Program-made: the position numbers and the translations under genes
Source: Acetobacteraceae bacterium H6797
GTDB taxonomy: Bacteria; Pseudomonadota; Alphaproteobacteria; Acetobacterales; Acetobacteraceae
Length of the DNA stretch: 64,000 bases
NCBI GenBank assembly: GCA_015223225.1
Contig: JADFCQ010000007.1
Coordinates: 1-64,000, forward strand
Direction of reading: 5' to 3'
Notes under the pieces: generated by a model
Told to the model about the DNA's origin: nothing
Seen by the model: only the letters and a program-made list of their open reading frames with translations
The model's database searches: none
Shown: positions 1-8,288 of the stretch, in pieces
Position numbering within the stretch: the first letter of the stretch is position 1
Layout: each line of letters opens with the position of its first letter

Positions 1-17
1 TAGGTCGCCGCCGGGCC
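1..17 (+). rRNA. rrf: 3' end of 5S rRNA (partial)
   Basis: The first bases read TAGGTCGCCGCCGGGCC, which matches the conserved 3' strand of alphaproteobacterial 5S rRNA (GTAGGTCG...) that closes helix I. The initiator tRNA follows about 30 bases later, which is the usual tail of an alphaproteobacterial rrn operon (16S-Ile-Ala-23S-5S-fMet). Only the very end is inside the window, so the call rests on a short match plus context. Confidence 0.6.
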
Positions 18-48
18 GCCAGGCCGGATGCTAGAGATACATCACCTC

Positions 49-122
<74 letters not shown>

Positions 123-143
123 CCCAATCAAAAGAACTTACAC

Positions 144-175
144 AAAGCCCGATCCATCCAGATCGGGCTTTCGTG
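144..175 (+). terminator. intrinsic terminator after tRNA-fMet
   Basis: A perfect 11-bp stem, AAAGCCCGATC / GATCGGGCTTT, with a six-base loop sits 22 bases after the tRNA and runs into T-rich sequence. It would end the rrn transcript. Confidence 0.85.
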
Positions 176-422
176 CGTTTCTGTCCATCCCAACACATCT
201 ATAAAACAACGGTAGCTAATCACCGGGCACGCTCTAGACGCGGCCGCGGTATTGGGCTTTCGTCATTCCCAACGCCACATAGCGGCGTGGCCGACGAAGC
301 CAGTCACCAAAACGGCGACCAGCATCCAAGTGGCAGGCATCGGGAACGGCGCCGCCCTTGCGAAGCGCCGCCCGGGTTCCTTCATAGGCTGTCGTGTCAC
401 GGTGCCATCAGGAGGATATCGC

Positions 423-1850
423 GTGATTAAAGTGCAGTTGTTCATCAATGGCGTGTGGCGCGACAGTGCCGATGGCCGGACGATTCCCATCATCAATCCC
501 GCGACCGAAGAGCAGATCGGCACGCTGGCCCATGCCTCGAAGTCCGATCTCGACGAGGCGCTTGCCGCCGCCGATGCCGGCTTCACCACCTGGAGCCGCA
601 CGCCTGCCTTCGAGCGCTACAAGCTGATCCGCAAAGCCGCCGAGATCCTGCGCACCCGTGCCGATGAAATCGCGCGCGTGATGACGCAGGAGCAGGGCAA
701 GCCCCTCGCCGAGGCCAAGATGGAAACCCTCGGCGCCGCCGACACGGCCGATTGGATGGCCGAGGAAGGCCGCCGCGCCTATGGCCGCGTGGTTCCGGCC
801 CGGGCCGAGGGCGTGTATCAGCTCGTGATCCGCGAGCCGGTCGGCCCCGTTGCCGCCTTCACGCCGTGGAACTTCCCGATCAACCAGATCATCCGCAAGC
901 TCTGCGCGGCCCTGGCCACCGGTTGCTCCATCATCGTCAAGGCGCCGGAAGATACCCCCGCCTCGCCGGCCGCGCTGATCAAGGCCTTCGCCGATGCCGG
1001 CATCCCGAAGGGCGTGATCGGCCTGGTCTATGGCGTCCCCGCCGAGATCAGCGAGTATCTGATCCCGCATCCGGTCATCCGGAAGATCACCTTCACGGGC
1101 TCCACCCCGGTGGGCAAGCAGCTGGCCTCGCTGGCCGGCCTGCATATGAAGCGCGCCACGATGGAACTCGGCGGCCATGCCCCGGTCATCGTGGCCGAGG
1201 ATGCCGATGTGGCCCTCGCCGCCAAGACCATGGCGCTGAGCAAGACCCGCAATGCCGGCCAGGTCTGCGTTTCGCCGACGCGCTTCCTGGTGCATTCCAA
1301 GATCTTCGACAATTTCGTCGAGCAGTACACGGCCGGCATCAAGGCCACCAAGGTCGGCAACGGCCTCGATGAGGGCGTCACCATGGGCCCGCTCGTCAGC
1401 GAGCGCCGCGTGCAGGCCATCGACGCCCTGGTGGGCGATGCCCGCCAGAAGGGCGGCGAGATCCTCACCGGCGGCAGCCGCATGGGCAACAAGGGCTATT
1501 TCTTCGAGCCGACCGTCATCAGCAACGTCAACAAGGACATGCGGATGATGAACGAGGAGCCCTTCGGCCCCGTCTCGCTCATGATCCCCTTCAATGAGTT
1601 CGACGAGGCGATCGAGGAGGCCAACCGCCTCCCCTATGGCCTGGCCGCCTATGCCTGGACGCGTTCGACCAAGACTGCCCAGGCGCTCGGCGCCCGCGTC
1701 GAGACCGGCATGATGACCATCAACCATCTCGGCCTGGCCCTGCCGGAAGTGCCCTTCGGCGGCATCAAGGATTCGGGCTATGGCTCGGAAGGCGGCACCG
1801 AGGCGCTGGAAGCCTATCTGAACACGAAATTTGTGACCCAGCTGGCCTGA
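423..1850 (+). CDS. gabD: NAD(P)-dependent aldehyde dehydrogenase, succinate-semialdehyde dehydrogenase type
   Basis: Oxidises an aldehyde, probably succinate or glutarate semialdehyde, to the acid with NAD(P)+. The product is 475 aa, the usual length for the family. The oxyanion-hole motif TPWNFPINQ, the cofactor loop FTGSTPVGK, the catalytic Glu in MELGGHAP and the catalytic Cys in NAGQVCVSPTR are all present, as is the C-terminal EVPFGGIKDSGYG. I chose the GTG at 423 because AGGAGG lies 8 bases upstream and the protein then begins like its family; the longer open frame from 252 adds an unconserved tail. It stands alone, with its own terminator. The exact semialdehyde substrate is inferred from family resemblance. 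Confidence 0.85.
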   Translation: MIKVQLFINGVWRDSADGRTIPIINPATEEQIGTLAHASKSDLDEALAAADAGFTTWSRTPAFERYKLIRKAAEILRTRADEIARVMTQEQGKPLAEAKMETLGAADTADWMAEEGRRAYGRVVPARAEGVYQLVIREPVGPVAAFTPWNFPINQIIRKLCAALATGCSIIVKAPEDTPASPAALIKAFADAGIPKGVIGLVYGVPAEISEYLIPHPVIRKITFTGSTPVGKQLASLAGLHMKRATMELGGHAPVIVAEDADVALAAKTMALSKTRNAGQVCVSPTRFLVHSKIFDNFVEQYTAGIKATKVGNGLDEGVTMGPLVSERRVQAIDALVGDARQKGGEILTGGSRMGNKGYFFEPTVISNVNKDMRMMNEEPFGPVSLMIPFNEFDEAIEEANRLPYGLAAYAWTRSTKTAQALGARVETGMMTINHLGLALPEVPFGGIKDSGYGSEGGTEALEAYLNTKFVTQLA

Positions 1851-1855
1851 ACGAG

Positions 1856-1886
1856 AAAGGGCGGGGCCGAAAGCCCCGCCCTTTTC
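1856..1886 (+). terminator. intrinsic terminator after the aldehyde dehydrogenase
   Basis: A 12-bp stem AAAGGGCGGGGC / GCCCCGCCCTTT with a five-base loop begins 6 bases after the stop codon and ends in TTTT. On the opposite strand the same hairpin lies downstream of the SulP gene, so it may serve both convergent genes. Confidence 0.85.
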
Positions 1887-1923
1887 GAATCGAACGCACG
1901 AACGCTGCCCTTGGGCGACCTGG

Positions 1924-3399
1924 CTAATTCCCCAACACCAGCGGCGCGTGCCGGTCGAGCAATTGGCTGCTCGCCGCATTGAGGCCTATCAGCCCCACTT
2001 CCGTGCCATGCGCGCGGAGCTTCGCCACCACGGCCTCGATCGCACCCACCGCCGTGATGTCCCACAGATGGGCGGCGCTGAGGTCGATCACCACGCGCTT
2101 TGCCTTCTCCCGCAGATCGAACTGCTCGGCGACGATCTCGGCGCTGGCGAAGAAGATCTGCCCCTCCACCCGATAATGCCGCGTATCGGTGGCCTCGTCG
2201 TAGCGGCTCTCCACCCGCACCAGCCGCATCACCTTGAAGGCGAAGAACACGCCGCTCAGCAGCACGCCCACCGCCACGCCCATCGAGAGGTCATGCGTGA
2301 TGACCGTCACCGCGACGGTCGCCAGCATCACCACGCTCGAGACCTTGGGATGTGCGGCCATGTCGCGCAGCGAGCCCCAGGAGAAGGTGCTGGCCGAGAC
2401 CATCACCATGATGGCCACCAGCGCCGCCACGGGCACGCGGGCGATCCAGTCATGCAGCGCCACCATCAGCACCAGCAGGAAGATACCGGCCACCGCGGTC
2501 GATAGCCTGCCGCGCCCGCCATAGCGGAGATTGCCCACCGTCTGCCCGATCATGCCGCAGCCGGCGATGCCGCCGAAAAAGCCCGTCACGAGATTGGCGA
2601 GGCCGAGCCCCGTGCATTCCCGCGCCTTGGAACTGCCCGTCTCGGTGATCTCATCGACCACGCTTGCCGTCATCATCGATTCCAGCAGTCCGACCGTCGC
2701 CATGGCCAATGCATAGGGCGCCACGATCTTCAGCGTCTCGAGCGTGAGCGGCACCTCGGGGAAGAGGAGATGCGGCAGCGATGTCGGCAGGGCGCCGAGA
2801 TCGGCCACGGTATGCAGCGGCATCGGGAAGGCGAGGCTGATCGCCGTCAGCACCAGGATGCAGATGAGCGGCGAAGGGATCGCCGTCGTCAGTCGCGGCA
2901 CGAGATAGATGATGACCAGCCCGAGCAAGATCATCGCATGGGTATGCCAGGTCACGCCCAGCATCTGCGGCACCTGGGCCGAGAAAATGAGGATGGCCAG
3001 CGCATTCACGAAGCCTGTCCGCACCGAGCGGGAGACGAAGCGCATCAGCACATCGAGCCTCAGCAGCCCGAAGACGATCTGGATGATGCCGGCCAGCACC
3101 GTCGCCGCCAGCAGGTATTGTAGCCCATGGCTGGAGACGAGGGCCGCCGCCACGAGCGCGACGGAACCCGCCGCGCCCGTGATCATGCCGGGCCGGCCGC
3201 CGAAAACGGCGATGATGATGCTGAGCGTGAAGGAGGCGAAGAGCCCCACGGCGGGGTCCACCCCCGCGACGAAGGAAAAGGCGATCACTTCGGGGATGAG
3301 GGCGAAAGTGCCGACCATGCCGGCCAGGATTTCGCGCGTGATGCCGCGCGGCCCGTCGCACCATTCGGCGGCGTAACGGGAAAGGCGTGATGAGGACAT
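1924..3399 (-). CDS. SulP-family anion transporter with STAS domain
   Basis: Inner-membrane anion permease (sulfate, bicarbonate or similar) of the SLC26/SulP family. The 491-aa product has about ten to twelve hydrophobic segments in the first 370 residues, including the family-typical GRPGMITGAAGSVALV stretch, followed by a cytoplasmic STAS domain (about residues 395-490, with VVIDLSAAHLWDITAVGAIE). I start at the ATG at 3399; the open frame continues 40 codons further but that part is not transporter-like. The anion carried cannot be told from sequence. It stands alone and converges on the dehydrogenase. Confidence 0.85.
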   Translation of the reverse strand: MSSSRLSRYAAEWCDGPRGITREILAGMVGTFALIPEVIAFSFVAGVDPAVGLFASFTLSIIIAVFGGRPGMITGAAGSVALVAAALVSSHGLQYLLAATVLAGIIQIVFGLLRLDVLMRFVSRSVRTGFVNALAILIFSAQVPQMLGVTWHTHAMILLGLVIIYLVPRLTTAIPSPLICILVLTAISLAFPMPLHTVADLGALPTSLPHLLFPEVPLTLETLKIVAPYALAMATVGLLESMMTASVVDEITETGSSKARECTGLGLANLVTGFFGGIAGCGMIGQTVGNLRYGGRGRLSTAVAGIFLLVLMVALHDWIARVPVAALVAIMVMVSASTFSWGSLRDMAAHPKVSSVVMLATVAVTVITHDLSMGVAVGVLLSGVFFAFKVMRLVRVESRYDEATDTRHYRVEGQIFFASAEIVAEQFDLREKAKRVVIDLSAAHLWDITAVGAIEAVVAKLRAHGTEVGLIGLNAASSQLLDRHAPLVLGN

Positions 3400-3530
3400 G
3401 TAAGATAACCCGCTGCAGCCGGATCGGCGCCCGACGAACCTTTCCAGGGCTCCAATGGCGTCTTTCGGCTGGGCGTTGTCCGGCGGATTGGCGGCCGGAA
3501 GAGCCACCCGGGGTTGCACCGGGCTCCTAA

Positions 3531-3692
3531 AGAGACTGCTTCATAAAGCTGGCGGGTCGGCTTCGGCCGCCTTTTCCGCGCCAGCTTCGTTGGCGGCTTG
3601 GCCAAATGTCCCGCATTTGGCCAAGCCGCCGCCTTCCTGGCGCGAAAAACTCTGGCCGGAGCCTCAGCCGCCAGCTTTATGAAACAGTCTCT
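3531..3692. mobile_element. 162-bp near-palindromic MITE-like element
   Basis: The element is bounded by 25-bp inverted repeats with one mismatch (3531-3555 and 3668-3692; outer ends AGAGACTGCTTC and GAAACAGTCTCT). Inside are a second pair of arms around CGCGCCAG/CTGGCGCG and a perfect 17-bp stem (3592-3608 and 3614-3630) with a five-base loop, so almost the whole element folds as one long hairpin. CTAA lies at both edges (3527-3530 and 3691-3694) and could be a target duplication, though the right copy overlaps the repeat. It has no coding capacity. GAGACTG-type ends resemble those of some IS5-group elements, so a transposase acting in trans is plausible; that is inference. It lies between the 3' end of the MBL gene and the 5' end of the SulP gene and may act as a terminator. 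Confidence 0.6.
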
Positions 3693-3747
3693 AAGCGACT
3701 GCGCCCAGGCTAGAGAATGTCATGCTGCGGCGCAACATGAAGGGCGG

Positions 3748-4761
3748 TTACGAGAGCGTGCGGTAGCGCGGCAGCCCGTCCTCGCCGGGCAGGCGCATGA
3801 CGCGGCCCAGCGTCACCAGCCGGTTCAGATGCGCGAGGCTCTCGCCCACCATGAAGCCCATCTGCGACACGGCCTTCACATGCGGGAAGAGCACCAGCGC
3901 CGCGCCGAAGGCCGTCAGTCCCTCACCCTTGCAGGCCTCCTCGAGCATGGAAAGCCGCTCGGCATGATGCTCGGCCAGCGCGTCGATCCGGGCATGCAGC
4001 CCAGTGAAGGGCTCGCCATGCGAGGGGAGGACGTAGGTATCCTCGGGCAGGCGGCGATATTGCTCATTGGCCGCGAGGAATTCGCCCAGCGGATCGCCAT
4101 CGGGCTCCGCGACGGAGACACCGATATAGGGCGAAATGCGGGGCAGGATCTGGTCTGCCGCGATCAGCAGCTTCAGCTCGGCGCAATAGAGCGTCGCCAT
4201 GGCCGGCGCATGGCCGCGCCCCACAATGACTTCCCATTCCCGCCCGCCGATCGTCAGCCTGTCGCCGGCGGCGATGCGGGTGAAGCGCGTGGGCAGCGGC
4301 GCGACGCTGGGGCGATAGATCTGCCCGCGCTCGTCGAGATGCCGGTCATACTCCCCCGGCGCCCCCGCCTCGCGCGTCACGGCGCGGAACTGCTCCAACA
4401 GCGCACCGTCATCGTCGAGCAGGAAGAGGCGGGATTGCAGGAACTCCGTCCGCGTCATCAGCAGCGGGGCGTTCCATTTCTCGCAAAGCCAGCCGGCCAG
4501 GCCGACATGGTCGAGGTGGAAATGCGTCACCAGCACGCGGGTGATGGGCTTGCCCGCGAGCGCGGTCTCGAAAATACGCTCCCAGGCGGCGCGGCAATGG
4601 TCTTCCTGCACGCCGCTATCGATGGCGAGCCAGCCCTCGCCATCTTCCAGCAGCCAGAGATTCACGTTCTTGGGCGGAAAGGGCAGGTCCATCCGCACCC
4701 AGAGCAGGCCCGGCAGCACTTCCCTGACTTCGCCCATGCCGGGCGGCGTGATCGCGTTCAT
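3748..4761 (-). CDS. MBL-fold metallo-hydrolase
   Basis: Probable Zn-dependent hydrolase of the metallo-beta-lactamase superfamily. The 337-aa protein carries the signature THFHLDHVG (HxHxDH, about residues 79-87), a second metal His in GRGHAPAM, the bridging Asp in LLIAADQILPR and a late His in LPSHGEP. A C-terminal helical extension of about 90 residues, rich in LAEHHAERL-type sequence, matches the subfamily often annotated as glyoxylase or flavoprotein-like hydrolases. No substrate can be assigned. It starts 70 bp from the end of the neighbouring MFS gene on the same strand and could be co-transcribed with it. Confidence 0.85.
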   Translation of the reverse strand: MNAITPPGMGEVREVLPGLLWVRMDLPFPPKNVNLWLLEDGEGWLAIDSGVQEDHCRAAWERIFETALAGKPITRVLVTHFHLDHVGLAGWLCEKWNAPLLMTRTEFLQSRLFLLDDDGALLEQFRAVTREAGAPGEYDRHLDERGQIYRPSVAPLPTRFTRIAAGDRLTIGGREWEVIVGRGHAPAMATLYCAELKLLIAADQILPRISPYIGVSVAEPDGDPLGEFLAANEQYRRLPEDTYVLPSHGEPFTGLHARIDALAEHHAERLSMLEEACKGEGLTAFGAALVLFPHVKAVSQMGFMVGESLAHLNRLVTLGRVMRLPGEDGLPRYRTLS

Positions 4762-4830
4762 GCCGCGCAGTCTGTCAGACCGCGTCCTTCTTGATAGCCG
4801 CCCTGTTGCGCAGAGCAGCTATCATTCCCG

Positions 4831-6078
4831 CTAGGCGGAACGCGTCGCGCCCACCGGGGCGCGGGGCGCGTCATGCGCCTCGGCCCAAAGCTCCGGCGCC
4901 AGCTCCTCCCGCCGGTTGGGAAAGAAGAAGGCGCAGGCGAGGGTGATGCTGCCGAAGCCCGCCAGCACCATTATGGAGGCGGCGAGCGTGCCGGTCGCCT
5001 CATGCATGAAGCCGACCAGCGGGGAGGCCGCCGCCGCACCCACGAAGCCCACGGTGAAGCGGATGGAATAGAGCTTCGCGCGCAGGGCGGGCGCGATGTA
5101 GCGCGCCGTCATGGTCTCGTTGACCGTCACCTGGCCGAAGATCATCGCCGCCGTCGCCGCCGAAAGCGCGAGGACGATCCAGCCCTCGGCGAAGGAAAGC
5201 GCCAGCATCACCGGCACCTGCAGCGCCGCCAGCGGCAGGAAGAGGCTGCGCAGCGTCATACGGTCGATCAGCCGGCCGACGGTGAACTGGGTGAGGCCGC
5301 CGCAGAGCGTGGCGAGGAAGGCCAGCATGCCGACCACAGGCAGAAGATCGGGCGAGCTGGCCAGCCGCTCTTCCATGAGCTTGGGCAGCAGCAGGGTGAA
5401 GGCGTTGAAGATCAGACCCGAGGAGAAGGCCAGCAGCATCAGCACCGTCACGGCCCGGCGCACGATGGCGGTCGGGATCTCGGGGAAGGGCTTCCGCTTG
5501 CCCCCGGCCTTGACCATGTCGACCACCGGCTCGCGCAGATAGAGCAGTCCCACCAGCACGCAGAGCACGCCCGGCACGATGAAGGCCCAGCGCCAGCCGT
5601 AATTCGTGGCGAGGAAGGCCGTGATGATCGGCGCCGTCGCGACGCCGAGATTGCCGAAGACGCCGTTGAGCCCCACCGCGCGCCCCACGCGGTCACCGGC
5701 CGCATCCACCAGCATGGCCGTGCCGATCGGGTGATAGATGGCCGAGAAGGCGCCCATGCCGCCCAGCGCCGCGCCGAGCAGGATGGGCGAACTGGTGAAG
5801 CCCGCCAGCGCCATGCAGCCGCCGGTGCCGAGGAAGAAAATCAGCATCAGAGTCTGCCGCCCCAGCTTCTCGGCCAGCCAGCCCATCGGCAGCGCGCCCA
5901 GCCCGTAGAGCACGAACATGGCCGTGCCGATGGCCAGGACCGGCCCGTATTCACTGCCGAAGCGCCCCGTATCCTGCTGCACGATGCCCAGCGCGGCGGT
6001 GGCGAGAATGAGCAGGCAATAATGGGTGAAGGTATGCGCCGTATTGATGAAGGCGATCTGCCGCGTCGCGGGGCTCAT
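4831..6078 (-). CDS. MFS transporter
   Basis: Twelve-helix major facilitator superfamily permease of 415 aa. The MFS loop 2-3 motif appears as GWLAEKLGRQTLM and helix 5 contains GVFGNLGVATAP. I took the ATG at 6078; the open frame runs 200 codons further upstream, but that part overlaps the divergent AraC gene and is not transporter-like. The gene is divergent from the AraC-type regulator at 6163, with 84 bp between the starts, so it is probably that regulator's target (inference). Substrate unknown. Confidence 0.85.
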   Translation of the reverse strand: MSPATRQIAFINTAHTFTHYCLLILATAALGIVQQDTGRFGSEYGPVLAIGTAMFVLYGLGALPMGWLAEKLGRQTLMLIFFLGTGGCMALAGFTSSPILLGAALGGMGAFSAIYHPIGTAMLVDAAGDRVGRAVGLNGVFGNLGVATAPIITAFLATNYGWRWAFIVPGVLCVLVGLLYLREPVVDMVKAGGKRKPFPEIPTAIVRRAVTVLMLLAFSSGLIFNAFTLLLPKLMEERLASSPDLLPVVGMLAFLATLCGGLTQFTVGRLIDRMTLRSLFLPLAALQVPVMLALSFAEGWIVLALSAATAAMIFGQVTVNETMTARYIAPALRAKLYSIRFTVGFVGAAAASPLVGFMHEATGTLAASIMVLAGFGSITLACAFFFPNRREELAPELWAEAHDAPRAPVGATRSA

Positions 6079-6162
6079 GATCCGTGTTCCTGAACTGGCG
6101 GGGCGCTTGGTGCGTCCTTGAAAAGAAGCTAGCCTGGCCGGACAGAGAGGTCTGGCCAAATC

Positions 6163-6960
6163 ATGTCGCGAACCGGCCATTGGCGTCAGATCGCGAGCAG
6201 CGACCTGCCGCAGGACAGGGTGAACCGCCCCCTTTCGGGCTTTGCGCGGGATTACGGGCCCTCGCGAACCGGCTGGCATTCCCATGCCCGCGCCCAGCTC
6301 ATCTATGCGACGCGCGGCGTGATGCGGATCGGCACCGAGGCCGGCTCCTTCATCGTCCCACCACGCCGGGCGCTCTGGGTGCCTGGTGGGACGGCGCATG
6401 AAGTGCTGATGGATGGCGAGATCGCCATGCGCGCCCTCTTCCTGCGGCAAGACGCGGCCGGGGCGGGCCCGCGCGAAACCACGGTCATGGCCGTCTCGCC
6501 CCTGTTGCACGAGCTGATCCTCGCCGCCTGCGCCGAGCCGCTGGAATGGGACGAGGCTGGGCGGGGCGGGCATCTCGCCGCGCTGATCCTCGACGAGATC
6601 GCCCGCGCGCCCACCCTGCCGCTCGGCCTGCCCACCCCGCGCGACCCGCGCCTGCGCCGCCTGGCCGAGGCGCTGCATGCCGACCCGGCGCGCGACCTCA
6701 CGCTCGAGGAATGGGCCGGGGAATGCGGGGCGAGCGTGCGCACCCTCACGCGGCTCTTCCGCAGCGAGACGGGCATGTCCTTCGGCGAATGGCGCCAGGC
6801 GCTGCGGCTGGCGGAGGCCTCGGCCCTGCTGGGCGGCGGCATGGCGCCCGCGCGCGTGGCGGCGGCGGTCGGCTATGCCTCCGCCTCGGCTTTCGGCGCG
6901 GCCTATCGCCGGGCCTTCGGGGCCAGCCCCCTCGCGCGGGAAGGCTTGTTGCGGCGGTAG
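6163..6960 (+). CDS. AraC-family transcriptional regulator
   Basis: 265-aa DNA-binding regulator. Residues about 20-100 form a cupin sensor (GWHSHARAQLIYATRGVMRI, then PPRRALWVPGG). The C-terminal 100 residues form the double helix-turn-helix, with LTLEEWAGECGASVRTLTRL and the second helix pair ending VGYASASAFGAAYRRAFG. Cupin-type AraC proteins of this layout often control a divergent exporter, here the MFS gene at 4831-6078. The three hydratase-like genes begin 23 bp downstream on the same strand, so they may share its transcript or be a second target. Confidence 0.88.
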   Translation: MSRTGHWRQIASSDLPQDRVNRPLSGFARDYGPSRTGWHSHARAQLIYATRGVMRIGTEAGSFIVPPRRALWVPGGTAHEVLMDGEIAMRALFLRQDAAGAGPRETTVMAVSPLLHELILAACAEPLEWDEAGRGGHLAALILDEIARAPTLPLGLPTPRDPRLRRLAEALHADPARDLTLEEWAGECGASVRTLTRLFRSETGMSFGEWRQALRLAEASALLGGGMAPARVAAAVGYASASAFGAAYRRAFGASPLAREGLLRR

Positions 6961-6983
6961 CGCCGCCGCGCCATGCTGCGCCC

Positions 6984-7292
6984 ATGAGCGAGACCGACCG
7001 CACCCCCGCGATGCATGACATGGGCGGCGCCGCGCGCTTCCGCTGCACGCCCGTCGAGCCCGATGACGATGCGCCGCCCGACGAATTCGGCAAGAAGGTG
7101 GATGCGCTGCGCCAGATTCTCGGCGGCACGGGGCTGATGACGGTCGATGAAATGCGCCGCTGCATCGAGGCCATCCCCGAGGAGGAATACCACCGCCTCA
7201 CCTATTACGAGCGCTGGATCACGGCCATTTCCAACCTGATGGTGGAGAAGGGCATCGTCCCACCTTCGGTCGTCAGCGGTCCCACCGAATGA
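6984..7292 (+). CDS. nitrile hydratase/thiocyanate hydrolase beta-type subunit, N-terminal half
   Basis: 102-aa protein matching the helical N-terminal half of nitrile hydratase beta subunit: HDMGGAARF near the start (canonical HDMGGM.GFG) and LTYYERWITAISNLMVEKG at the end. In ordinary nitrile hydratases this is fused to the SH3-like half; here that half is the next gene, joined by an ATGA overlap. The separate N-half, C-half, metal-subunit order is that of thiocyanate hydrolase (scnB-scnA-scnC) and of three-subunit nitrile hydratases. Nitrile hydratase activator proteins share this fold, so an accessory role is the main alternative. An internal ATG at 7011-7014 is a possible later start. 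Confidence 0.75.
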   Translation: MSETDRTPAMHDMGGAARFRCTPVEPDDDAPPDEFGKKVDALRQILGGTGLMTVDEMRRCIEAIPEEEYHRLTYYERWITAISNLMVEKGIVPPSVVSGPTE

Positions 7293-7579
7293 GCCCGGCT
7301 TTTTCATCCGGCGCCATGGTGCGCGTGCGCGACGACTGGCCCGAGCGCCGCGGCCCCTGCCATATCCGCACGCCCTGGTATCTGCGCGGGCTGGTGGGAC
7401 GGATCGAGCGCCCGCTCGGCGCCTTCCCCAATCCGGAAGACCTCGCCTTCGGCCGCCCCGCGCCGAGGCGCGTGCTCTATCATGTCGCCTTCGAGCAGCC
7501 GCCGGTCTGGCAGGAGGGCCAGCCGGGCGACACGCTGCTGGTGGAAATTTTCGAGCATTGGCTGGAGCCTGCCGCATGA
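7289..7579 (+). CDS. nitrile hydratase/thiocyanate hydrolase beta-type subunit, C-terminal SH3-like half
   Basis: 96-aa protein matching the SH3-like C-terminal domain of nitrile hydratase beta subunit. It has GAMVRVRDDWP, then HIRTPWYLRGLVGRIERPLG (canonical R.P.Y.RGK.G.IE), and ends VEIFEHWLEPA (canonical V.LWE.YLEPA). The Arg in RTPWYLRG lies where nitrile hydratases hold the sulfinated cysteines of the metal subunit. It overlaps the genes on either side by ATGA, so the three are translationally coupled and likely form one complex. Confidence 0.8.
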   Translation: MSPAFSSGAMVRVRDDWPERRGPCHIRTPWYLRGLVGRIERPLGAFPNPEDLAFGRPAPRRVLYHVAFEQPPVWQEGQPGDTLLVEIFEHWLEPAA

Positions 7580-8160
7580 GCGCCCGTCCGCCCCTTCCCG
7601 AGAAGGTCGCGCTGCTGGAGCGCCTCGTCGCCGCCCTGGCCGAGCGCGGCCACCTGACCGAGGAGGCGCTCGCGGCCCGGCAGGAGATCACCGATGCCGC
7701 CGGCCCGGCCATCGGCGCCCGCATGGTGGCCCGCGCCTGGATCGACCCCGATTATCGCGCCCTGATGATCGGCGACGGCACCAAGGCCGCCGAGGCCATG
7801 GGCGTGAACATGATCGGCGCGCCGCCGCTGGGCGTGCTGGCCGACACGCCGACGCGGCATCACCTCGTCGTTTGCACCCTCTGCTCCTGCTACCCGCGTC
7901 AGGTGCTGGGCTATCCGCCGGGCTGGTACAAATCCGCCGCCTATCGCGCCCGCGCCGTGCGAGAGCCGCGCGCCGTGCTGGCCGAATGGGGCACGGTGCT
8001 GCCGCCGGGCATGGACCTGCGGGTGGTGGACAGCACCGCCGATTATCGCTGGATGGTGCTGCCGATGCGGCCCGGTGGGACGGAAGGTTGGGGCGAGGAG
8101 AAGCTCGCCTCGATCGTGACCAGGGATGTAATGGTGGGGACGGCGCTGCCGGTGGCGTGA
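7576..8160 (+). CDS. nitrile hydratase alpha-type / thiocyanate hydrolase gamma-type metal subunit
   Basis: 194-aa catalytic subunit. The metal claw is VCTLCSC: Cys100, Cys103, Ser104 and Cys105 would bind the metal with two oxidised cysteines. Thr after the first Cys is the cobalt-type signature (iron enzymes have Ser). Tyr-Pro-Arg108 follows; cobalt nitrile hydratases usually have Tyr-Pro-Trp, whereas thiocyanate hydrolase gamma subunit, as I recall it, has Arg at this place. The rest fits the family (MIGAPPLGVLADTPTRHHLV, GYPPGWYKS, ADYRWMVLPMRP). The last coupled gene of the set. Whether the substrate is a nitrile or thiocyanate is open. No separate activator gene is nearby unless the first small gene is one. 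Confidence 0.85.
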   Translation: MSARPPLPEKVALLERLVAALAERGHLTEEALAARQEITDAAGPAIGARMVARAWIDPDYRALMIGDGTKAAEAMGVNMIGAPPLGVLADTPTRHHLVVCTLCSCYPRQVLGYPPGWYKSAAYRARAVREPRAVLAEWGTVLPPGMDLRVVDSTADYRWMVLPMRPGGTEGWGEEKLASIVTRDVMVGTALPVA

Positions 8161-8288
8161 ACTGGAAGGGCTCTGCCCTTCCAGACCATCCCGCCAAAGG
8201 CCTGAGGCCTTTGGGAACCCACTACTAGGTGATTGCGGGGTCTGGGGTGGTCACACCACCCCAGCGGGGTGCGGGGCAGCGCCCCGCC
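8161..8288. repeat. multi-hairpin intergenic repeat, copy A (reverse orientation)
   Basis: Read on the minus strand it has the same module order as the copies near 49.4 and 56.2 kb: a GGGGC/GCCCC hairpin, a C-run/G-run hairpin (CTGGGGTGG/CCACCCCAG), a short link ending in GGGTTCCC, the hairpin AAAGGCCTCAGGCCTTT, then GGCGGGA and a final hairpin GGAAGGGC/GCCCTTCC. It fills the space between the alpha-type subunit gene and fliJ and covers the last codons of fliJ. Confidence 0.8.

Noticed and set aside
408..1979. A 523-codon minus-strand frame over the aldehyde dehydrogenase
   Set aside because: Antisense shadow; the plus-strand product has complete ALDH active-site motifs.
7482..8228. A 248-codon plus-strand frame overlapping the metal subunit gene
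   Set aside because: Arg/Ala/Gly-rich shadow in another frame; the overlapping 194-aa protein has the complete hydratase metal motif.
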